A stretch of DNA of 30,113 nt from Bacillota bacterium (GTDB taxonomy: Bacteria; Bacillota; Clostridia; Christensenellales; Aristaeellaceae), in contig JAEZHM010000115.1 in NCBI GenBank assembly GCA_023416585.1, positions 1 to 30,113 on the forward strand. Direction: 5' to 3'. A program made the position numbers and the translations under genes. Below the pieces are notes generated by a model that worked only from the letters and a program-made list of their open reading frames with translations, was not told where the DNA came from and made no database searches. This document shows, piece by piece, positions 24,379-30,113 of the stretch. The first letter of the stretch is position 1; the number at the start of each line of letters is the position of its first letter.

Positions 24379-25279
24379 GATTCGTCCCCTCCCTTTTACG
24401 AAGGCTGCGGCGGATATTCTTGCGGATATGGGGAATAGCCAGCGCTGCGCCCACGATGACGGCAGCAATCAGCCGGAACGCGTAGGCCGGCAGAATGCTG
24501 GAACGGAAGGCGAAGGCAAGGATCAGCCGGTAGATAAACGAGCCCGCCACGCAGGATACAAAGCCAACCGTGACGCCTCTTTTGCCAAAGATGACCTCGC
24601 CTATGATCACCGAGGCGATGCCCACCACTACCATGCCGATACCGGCGTTCACATCCGCGTAGCCCTGAAGCTGCGCCACCATGGCCCCTGAAAGCGCGAC
24701 CAGGCCGTTGGCTGCCGCCAGCGCCAGCACCTTCATGAGCCCTGCATTGATGGAGGAAGAACGTACCATATCCTCATTGTTGCCTGTGGCCCGGACGCAT
24801 AGGCCTATATGCGTCTTGAAAAACCAGATCATGATTCCAACGCTAACGGTGGCAAATACAAAAGCCACCCCGGCAGCGGCAATATCTCGGCCTACCTTGG
24901 TGATACCGGGAAAAAGAGCATACACATCCTTGAACAGCGTTTTGGGAAGCGCAAGATTCGGCGTTCCGCCCAGTATGAACAGGTTCACGGAATACAGCCC
25001 GCTCATGACAAGAATGCCGGCCAGTATGGGATAAATGCCGGCTTTCGTCTGCAATAGTCCCGTTACAGACCCGGCCAGCATACCGCACAGCAGCGCGGAC
25101 AAAAGGCCAAGGAGGGGATGACCGGCGGTGGTTATTACAGCCGATACAGCCATCCCCAAGGTAAAGCTTCCGTCGGTTGTTAAATCAGGCGTGTTGAGGA
25201 TGCGGAACGCAACATAGACGCCCACCGCCAGAACGGCATATATAAGTCCCTGGTGGACAGCTCCCATCAGTTGGTTCAT
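24365..25279 (-). CDS. ABC transporter permease (branched-chain / TrpXYZ-type permease family)
   Basis: A 304-residue, strongly hydrophobic protein with about eight membrane segments. The N-terminal AFRILNTPDLTTDGSFTLGMAV and the later TGNNEDMVRSSSIN and GFVSCVAGSFIYRLILA segments fit permeases that work with ABC_sub_bind-type binding proteins. AAAGGAGG lies 7 nt before the ATG at 25279. It sits 25 bp behind the binding-protein gene and overlaps the ATPase gene. The substrate is inferred from the T-box upstream, not from this sequence. Confidence 0.92.
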   Translation of the reverse strand: MNQLMGAVHQGLIYAVLAVGVYVAFRILNTPDLTTDGSFTLGMAVSAVITTAGHPLLGLLSALLCGMLAGSVTGLLQTKAGIYPILAGILVMSGLYSVNLFILGGTPNLALPKTLFKDVYALFPGITKVGRDIAAAGVAFVFATVSVGIMIWFFKTHIGLCVRATGNNEDMVRSSSINAGLMKVLALAAANGLVALSGAMVAQLQGYADVNAGIGMVVVGIASVIIGEVIFGKRGVTVGFVSCVAGSFIYRLILAFAFRSSILPAYAFRLIAAVIVGAALAIPHIRKNIRRSLRKREGTNHAGH

Positions 25280-25304
25280 GGCAATCCTCCTTTCAGGGGA
25301 AAAA

Positions 25305-26270
25305 TCATTTTTCCACGACCACGGCGCTGTCCAGCACATCATGCGGCACTGCCACGCCGATAGCATCCGCTGTGGTTTTGTTGATAACGGTGGTGAACGT
25401 ATCCACCACCACAGCGGGAATCTCAGCTACCGGTGTGCCCTTAAGGTGTTTGTTCACCATATCGGCCACGATGGCGCCGATCTCCGGATCGCTGATGGAA
25501 ATGGTGGCAAAGGCGCCCGAATTCACCATTACGGCGGAGGAACCGTACACTGGGATTTTGGCGTCCCTTGCCACCTGGGAAATGACTTGCATGGCATCCT
25601 GGATCACGCTGTCGTTGGGAATGAAGAAGGCGTCCACACCCTGGTCCACAAGGGAGAGCGCAGCCTCGTACACCTCGGAGCTTAAGGTAACCACAGCTTC
25701 CTTATAGGTGCAGCCGTTTTCACTCAGATATTTTTTGGCGTTTTCAATGGTGGTAACGGAGTTTACCTGGCTTGTGCAGTAGATGAGGCCGAAATCCTTG
25801 GCATCCGGCGTCAGTTTGGCTGCAAGTTCGAAGTTCTTGCTGATAGGGATGGCGTTGGAAGCGCCGGTGGCATTCTTATCAGGCTTTTGCATGTCGGTGA
25901 TCACGCCGGCGCCGATCGGGTTGGCCACGGAGATGAAGAACACAGGAATATCGCTTTCCAGGTTGACAACAGCCTGGGTGGCGGGTGTGGCGATGGTAAC
26001 GATCAGGTCAACCTTTTCATCCACCACGCTTTGGGCAATGGTGTACAGGTTGCTCATATCCCCGGAAGCATCCTTTTGCTCAAAGACCATTTTGTCTTCC
26101 GTATAGCCAAGTTCCCGCATGCGGGCGATAAAGCCTTCCCGCATGTCTTTGAAAGCGCCGTTTTCCACCAATTGGACAATGGCTGCCTTGATAGGTTTTT
26201 CGGCAAGAGCATTGGAGGAGGCAAGCAGAACGAGTACCAGGATGGCGGCAAGAGCAAGAACTTTTTTCAT
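25305..26270 (-). CDS. ABC transporter substrate-binding protein (ABC_sub_bind family, probable amino-acid uptake)
   Basis: A 321-residue exported binding protein. Residues 1-23 form a signal peptide (MKKVLALAAILVLVLLAS..., cleavage after ALA) with no lipobox cysteine. The mature protein has the family pattern VDLIVTIATPATQAVVN, DIPVFFISVANPIGAG and VDAFFIPNDSVIQDAM. Relatives called TrpX bind tryptophan in streptococci and clostridia. The ATG at 26270 is preceded by AAGGGGA; 25 additional in-frame residues upstream lack a ribosome site. It is the first gene of the three-gene transporter operon, and the T-box leader ends about 85 bp before it. Confidence 0.92.
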   Translation of the reverse strand: MKKVLALAAILVLVLLASSNALAEKPIKAAIVQLVENGAFKDMREGFIARMRELGYTEDKMVFEQKDASGDMSNLYTIAQSVVDEKVDLIVTIATPATQAVVNLESDIPVFFISVANPIGAGVITDMQKPDKNATGASNAIPISKNFELAAKLTPDAKDFGLIYCTSQVNSVTTIENAKKYLSENGCTYKEAVVTLSSEVYEAALSLVDQGVDAFFIPNDSVIQDAMQVISQVARDAKIPVYGSSAVMVNSGAFATISISDPEIGAIVADMVNKHLKGTPVAEIPAVVVDTFTTVINKTTADAIGVAVPHDVLDSAVVVEK

Positions 26271-26353
26271 GATGATTCCCCTTCCGATCATTTTTTGGTT
26301 TCCAGAAATGATGTCGGAAAGTCTCCGCCACGGCCGGGTACGCATCCGCCTAA

Positions 26354-26612
26354 TAAAAAAACACCTGTCCTATATCAAGGACAGATGCTAAACATCTGCG
26401 GTACCACCTTGTTTGGCGGCTAAGCCGCCCGGCTTACCAGGGTGCCGACACACCCCTCTCCCTGTCACGCTGGAGCTGCGTCACGGAATACTCAGCTTTC
26501 GCCTTTCCCCGCGCCCTCCGTGGTCCATTTGCCGCCCCGCCTTCTGCCGGGCTTCCACCTGCCCCGGCTCTCTGTAAGCGCGCCTGCGGTTTGATCTCCA
26601 CATCGTAGGTTT
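26354..26612 (-). ncRNA. T-box riboswitch, specifier probably UGG (Trp)
   Basis: The T-box core AAGGTGGTACCGCAG is at 26396-26410. CATCTG (26382-26387) can pair with CAGATG (26393-26398) in the antiterminator or, as part of a 9-bp stem, with 26362-26370 in the terminator, which ends in seven T (26355-26361). Stem I is clear: helix GTGG/CCAC (26598-26601 with 26520-26523), an internal loop AGATCAAA/CAAATGGA, then helix CCGC/GCGG (26586-26589 with 26532-26535), a GA/GA kink-turn below, and the apical AGAGAGCCGGGG motif above. The loop places UGG (26525-26527) as specifier, followed by A. Against Trp, the core base is UGGU, which best fits a discriminator A; known bacterial tRNA-Trp usually has G. 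AUG (Met) one base earlier is the main alternative. Confidence 0.93.
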
Positions 26613-26618
26613 GCATGT

Positions 26619-26647
26619 ATTAAAGCACATGCAAAATGAACTGTCAA
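26619..26647 (-). promoter_or_regulatory. Promoter of the T-box / ABC transporter operon
   Basis: The minus strand has TTGACA (26642-26647), a 17-bp spacer and TTTAAT (26619-26624), placing the transcript start near 26612, just before stem I. Confidence 0.8.
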
Positions 26648-26882
26648 GCATAATTTTTTACAGCAAAAGCTCCTTCAGTTAGAGCACTCAGGATGACATG
26701 CTATGCAGCCCGTCTATAAATAACATTGTTATGTAACAAGGCGATCCGTTGGGGCAGATAGAAATATCCGAGATACTGTAGGCCTGTCGGCTTCTCCGAA
26801 GGGGAATTGAGATTGCTTGGCAAACCCAGTCATATTGGCTTGAAAGCCATAGCGGCACATGTCTTTGGCACGCTTTTGACAC
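26648..26882. other. Gene-free stretch between the T-box promoter and the phosphodiesterase gene
   Basis: No convincing gene. It holds a half-copy of the CTCAGGATGAC repeat (26687-26697), a CTTCTCCGAAGGGG fragment and a TGGCTTGAAAGCCA hairpin (26837-26850) without a T-run. The 64-codon minus frame across it (26688-26882) has no recognised family and partly translates repeat DNA. Confidence 0.6.
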
Positions 26883-27383
26883 CTATAATTTCAGAATTTT
26901 CGGTTTGAGCACGCCTTCCGCACTGATATCCAGAAGGCCAAAGGTAGGGCCTGCCCCCACCGGCAGCGATACGGAGCCGGGATTGAAAAGCAGTATGCCT
27001 TCCTTCTCCTCGCAAAAAGCGCGGTGCGTATGGCCAAACAGTGCGGCGCGGCACTGCCTGTCCCTGGCATCCCCGATCAGCATACCATCCGTAAGCTTCA
27101 CCCGCTGGCGGTGCCCGTGGGCAAGGAAAAGCCAAAGGCCCTCCGCCTTTATGACAGCCTCTTCCGCAAGACCCAACATGGCATGGTCGTTGTTCCCCCG
27201 CACCGCCTGGATCAAAACCATCGGGTTATGCTTTTTCATGATGTTCATCAGGTCATAAAAATCCTGAACGCCGTCTCCCAAAAAGGCAAACAGGTCTACT
27301 TTGCCATGCTTCATAGCCGCTTCCAAAGCATTGCGCAAAGCGGCTATATCCCCATGGCTGTCGCTGAACAAGGCCGCACGCAT
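26883..27383 (-). CDS. Metallophosphoesterase, YfcE / MJ0936 family (YsnB-like)
   Basis: A 166-residue cytoplasmic phosphodiesterase-type protein with all the metal motifs: SDSHGD (7-12), GDG with D37, RGNND (63-66 region), AHGH (88-91) and GHTH (117-120). The family hydrolyses model phosphodiesters with Mn2+; the natural substrate is unknown. AGGAG lies about 8 nt before the ATG and inside the end of the rph-rdgB gene, which stops 10 bp upstream, so the two are co-transcribed. The order matches rph-ysnA-ysnB in B. subtilis. Confidence 0.93.
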   Translation of the reverse strand: MRAALFSDSHGDIAALRNALEAAMKHGKVDLFAFLGDGVQDFYDLMNIMKKHNPMVLIQAVRGNNDHAMLGLAEEAVIKAEGLWLFLAHGHRQRVKLTDGMLIGDARDRQCRAALFGHTHRAFCEEKEGILLFNPGSVSLPVGAGPTFGLLDISAEGVLKPKILKL

Positions 27384-27393
27384 GTACGTTCTC

Positions 27394-28710
27394 CTACTTG
27401 AATGTTCTTTGGATATATTCCAGCATTTTTTCCGCCGCCCTAGCCCTGTGGCTTACCGCGTTCTTTTCCTCAGAAGACATTTCCGCAAAGGTTTTGCCCG
27501 TTTCATACAGGAAGAGAGGATCATAACCGAAGCCGTCCGTACCCCGGAGCGCATGAAGGATCACGCCTGGGCAGTCTGCCTCCACCGTTGCCGTTTTTTG
27601 CCCCGGATAGGAAAGCGCCATGGCGCACACGAATTTTGCGGTACGGTTAGTTTCCCCTTGCAGGTTTTTAAGAAGCAGCTCATTATTGGCGGCATCCATA
27701 CCATGCTCCCCGGCGTATCTGGCAGAATACACTCCCGGTGCGCCTTGAAGAACATCCACCGCAAGCCCGCTGTCGTCCGCCAGCGCCCATTGCCCCGTAG
27801 CCTTCGCCACAGCCTCGGCTTTGAGAACCGCATTTTCCGTGAAGGTCACGCCGTTTTCCTCAACTTCTCCGGTGAAGCCCGCATCCTTCATGGAGATTAC
27901 GTCAAAGTATCCGCCAAACATGGCCGCAAGCTCTTTCAGCTTGTGGGCATTCCCGGTTGCGGCTACCAACAAAGGCTTCACCGCGATGAGCTGCGCTTTT
28001 TCTTGAAGCGCCTCCCGCTGCGCAGCCATCAGGGAGCGGATGCCTTCTTCCCCAAGAGTGAGAAGCTGCTCCATTTCAGATTTGGAAAAGGCCCTGCCCT
28101 CTCCCGTGCCCTGCAATTCGATAAATTCCCCCAGATCATTCAAAACAAGGTTCATGTCCACCTGCGCGCCGCTGTCCTCATCGTAGCACAAGTCAAGGCA
28201 TGGGGTGTCCTTCACCACGCCTACGCTGATGGCCGCCACCTGGCGCCGTATGGGCGAGCGCATAAGCTTTTTTTCCCTGATCAGCTTGTCCACCGCCAGC
28301 GTCAGCGCCACGAAAGCGCCGGTGATGGAGGCAGTGCGCGTACCGCCGTCCGCTTCCAGCACATCGCAGTCCAGGGTGATCGTCCTCTCCCCCAGCGCCT
28401 TCATATCCACCGCCTGGCGAAGGCTTCTGCCGATCAGCCGCTGTATCTCCACGCTGCGGCCATCCTTCTTGATGCCGTCCCGTGCCTTGCGCCGGCCTGT
28501 GGAAGCCGGCAGCATGGCGTATTCAGCCGTCACCCAGCCTTGGCCCTTTCCCCGAAGGAACGGCGGCACATCCTCATCCACCGAGGCGGTGCAGATGACA
28601 CGGGTCTTTCCAGTTTCAATCAGGCAGCTTCCATCCGCAGTGCCCACAAATCCGGGCAGAATCACACACTTGCGGGGCTCCTCAGGCGTACGTCCATCGA
28701 TTCTTGCCAT
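27394..28710 (-). CDS. Fusion protein: RNase PH joined to RdgB/HAM1 non-canonical purine NTP pyrophosphatase
   Basis: One frame of 438 residues holds two enzymes. Residues 1-240 are RNase PH: RIDGRTPEEPR at the start, GRRKARDGIKKDGRS (72-86) and GGTRTASITGA (122-132); it trims tRNA 3' ends with phosphate. Residues 245-438 are RdgB/HAM1: TGNAHKLKE (252-260), DDSGL (312-316), SARYAG (329-334), GFGYDPLF (393-400) and SHRARA (420-425); it removes dITP, dUTP-like and XTP from the nucleotide pool. The linker is only a few residues. The start at 28710 has GGAGGG upstream. In B. subtilis these are separate neighbours, rph and ysnA (rdgB), in the same order, so the fusion probably arose by loss of the stop between them. 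Confidence 0.95.
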   Translation of the reverse strand: MARIDGRTPEEPRKCVILPGFVGTADGSCLIETGKTRVICTASVDEDVPPFLRGKGQGWVTAEYAMLPASTGRRKARDGIKKDGRSVEIQRLIGRSLRQAVDMKALGERTITLDCDVLEADGGTRTASITGAFVALTLAVDKLIREKKLMRSPIRRQVAAISVGVVKDTPCLDLCYDEDSGAQVDMNLVLNDLGEFIELQGTGEGRAFSKSEMEQLLTLGEEGIRSLMAAQREALQEKAQLIAVKPLLVAATGNAHKLKELAAMFGGYFDVISMKDAGFTGEVEENGVTFTENAVLKAEAVAKATGQWALADDSGLAVDVLQGAPGVYSARYAGEHGMDAANNELLLKNLQGETNRTAKFVCAMALSYPGQKTATVEADCPGVILHALRGTDGFGYDPLFLYETGKTFAEMSSEEKNAVSHRARAAEKMLEYIQRTFK

Positions 28711-28924
28711 GGCTTGTCCCTCCAATAAAAAATGGAAAGGGGCGGTAATGAGCGCAGGCGGTTTCCCGGTGCGTTTTGCCGTCCCTTTCCCGGAATTCCT
28801 GATTGTATCTTGTTCTTCTTTTTTGAAGAAATTCCTTCCGTAAACTGATTTTCCGATACTTTTGACCGTTCATATATCGTATAAAACATAAGCATGCTGC
28901 TTCTTTACAAGACAGCCCCACTGG

Positions 28925-29005
28925 CTGTCATCCTGAGGAGCTTTCGAAGAAGGATCTTTCATCAACATGAAACTTAAAGATCCCTCGCTACGCTCAGGAT
29001 GACAG
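28925..29005. repeat. 81-bp imperfect palindrome between gerM and rph-rdgB
   Basis: Outer arms CTGTCATCCTGAG and CTCAGGATGACAG are perfect over 13 bp, and inner parts AGGATCTTT/AAAGATCC also pair, so the transcript could fold into one long stem. Similar elements are common between genes in gut Clostridia. The rest of the 28711-29067 gap holds no gene and no clear promoter was chosen. Confidence 0.85.
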
Positions 29006-29067
29006 TTAGCGGGGCTGGATTGCTTTTACAAAGCATACCCGATGACGCATGAATGCCTGTATTGGCA

Positions 29068-30090
29068 CTAGTCAATTTCAACAATGCCAGGGTATTGCGC
29101 CAATACATCCTGCTCTTCATTGACGAAGGTGGTTTTATCCTCCTGCTTGGGCACGAATTTCTCACCATTCACCTGCACTTCCACCTTCTTAACACCGGGG
29201 AATTGGGAGCAGGTGAACAGGATAGCCCGAAGTGCCTGTTTGCCGCCGTCAGACTGCTGGGATACGTCCATGAATTCCTTTGTAAAGTTCACCGTGACAA
29301 CGCCGTCCTTCATGGTGACGCTGTTCAGGCCGCAATCCGGGGGAATGGGCCGCGTCAGCCCGCTGTCATCCCTGGGGCCCTTGGCCAGCTCCAGCATGGC
29401 GGTGGTCAGGTCTGCAGTGGAGAATACGGTTCGTGTTACTGGAATCAGCATCCGCCCCGTCTGGGAGGGGAAGTAAAGCTGGATCTGATCGGCGTTAGCC
29501 ATAGAAGCGGTGGAAACACTCTCCATGTTCAGGCCGTTCTTCGTGAACACGCCGCTTACATCCGTGCCGTTGGTCAGCTTGCTTCTTGCCTGCCCGCCAA
29601 ACAGGAAAGATACCTCATCCACCGTGGAGAAGGTGGTAAGCGCGCTGGCCACCGCCTGTACCATAAGCTGTTCTTCCTCTGCACTGGCACAGTTGAGTGC
29701 TTCCTTGCTCATATCCACCCTTGCCTTTTTATCGGCGATATTGATATCAAAGGTGGTGCCCTCTGGGATCACGGTCCGAAGCCCAAGCCGCGCTGCCTGC
29801 AGGTCGTTCTCGCTGCTTTTCACCATCAGGTTTAGTGTTGCCTTGGCTACCCCGTCCTGTTTGGCTATCTGCCTGGTCACAGGCACCAGGTAGCCTTCGC
29901 CGTCCTGGTAAAATACTACCGTAGGCTGTGTATCTCCCTGTATGGCAGTGGTCTGTGTCACGTCCAGCGGCGGTTCCTCATATAGAATCTGGGAAGATTT
30001 GGGCCCCAATCCCCGCAGGGCCAGAACCACCACCAGCGCCGCCGCGCATAGGATCAGGATGCGCTCGATATCCGTCCGCTTGATCTTCAC
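29068..30090 (-). CDS. gerM: GerM-type protein with two GerMN domains (sporulation/germination)
   Basis: A 340-residue protein with one N-terminal membrane segment (LILCAAALVVVLALRGL, about residues 11-27) and then two GerMN repeats (about 60-165 and 205-320; note PVTRQIA / LIPVTRTVF and ARVDMSKEA / VTVNFTKEF as matching parts). GerM is needed for normal sporulation and germination in B. subtilis and is probably outside the membrane. The start is GTG at 30090: AAGGAG lies 8 nt upstream. Another GTG at 30099 is almost on top of that site. It is upstream of rph-rdgB, as gerM is of rph in Bacillus. Only 23 bp of upstream DNA are in the window, so its promoter is not visible. Confidence 0.92.
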   Translation of the reverse strand: MKIKRTDIERILILCAAALVVVLALRGLGPKSSQILYEEPPLDVTQTTAIQGDTQPTVVFYQDGEGYLVPVTRQIAKQDGVAKATLNLMVKSSENDLQAARLGLRTVIPEGTTFDINIADKKARVDMSKEALNCASAEEEQLMVQAVASALTTFSTVDEVSFLFGGQARSKLTNGTDVSGVFTKNGLNMESVSTASMANADQIQLYFPSQTGRMLIPVTRTVFSTADLTTAMLELAKGPRDDSGLTRPIPPDCGLNSVTMKDGVVTVNFTKEFMDVSQQSDGGKQALRAILFTCSQFPGVKKVEVQVNGEKFVPKQEDKTTFVNEEQDVLAQYPGIVEID

Positions 30091-30113
30091 AAAGCTCACT
30101 CCTTGCTTGATGA

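Noticed and set aside
26434..26616. Possible 60-residue leader peptide upstream of the ABC transporter
   Set aside because: The frame runs through the structured T-box leader, overlaps stem I and the specifier loop, and has no ribosome site.
27301..28728. Long plus-strand open frame (475 codons) opposite rph-rdgB
   Set aside because: It is antisense to two well-conserved enzymes, and its translation is rich in His/Arg/Gln with no known fold.

Overview
The window looks like a chromosomal segment of an anaerobic, endospore-forming member of the Clostridia. It carries spoIIE and a gerM-type gene, the gerM / rph-rdgB / phosphodiesterase order known from sporulating Firmicutes, a T-box riboswitch, strong AGGAGG ribosome sites, and dense palindromic intergenic repeats of the kind common in gut Clostridia. 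A placement near Christensenellales/Oscillospirales is only a guess from style: the solute-binding proteins have signal peptides without a lipobox. Every convincing gene is on the minus strand, so operons read from right to left.

Layout from low to high coordinates. 1-126: an elongator tRNA-Met (cut by the window edge) and an initiator tRNA-fMet, driven by a consensus promoter that overlaps the 3' end of the next gene. 160-3403: an alpha/beta hydrolase downstream of spoIIE. 3594-6906: a pxpB-pxpC-DUF1445-pxpA operon for 5-oxoproline, ended by a terminator. 6966-7580: a mosaic repeat. 7635-9609: a D-amino-acid transaminase gene followed by a DUF4392 (D-glutamate-cyclase-like) gene, with its own promoter. 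9824-16206: a maltodextrin-type operon (lacI-malE-malF-malG-secreted alpha-amylase) with promoter, operator and terminator. 16365-16670: a repeat. 16800-22001: argCJBDF with an ArgR-like operator over the promoter. 22031-23533: a terminator, two repeat blocks and a GNAT acetyltransferase gene between them. 23575-26647: a substrate-binding protein / permease / ATPase transporter trio behind a T-box whose specifier reads best as UGG (Trp). 26883-30090: a YfcE-type phosphodiesterase, an RNase PH-RdgB fusion and GerM.

How the genes fit together. The most interesting theme is D-glutamate/5-oxoproline metabolism. The mitochondrial enzyme DGLUCY is built from a DUF1445 part and a DUF4392 part. Here the two parts are separate genes in neighbouring operons, one with all three 5-oxoprolinase subunits and the other with a D-amino-acid transaminase. 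This suggests a route from D-alanine/D-glutamate through 5-oxoproline to glutamate. The arginine operon uses glutamate as its starting material. The maltodextrin operon couples an exported amylase to uptake, but its ATPase is not in the window. No CRISPR array, transposase, integrase or phage gene was seen.
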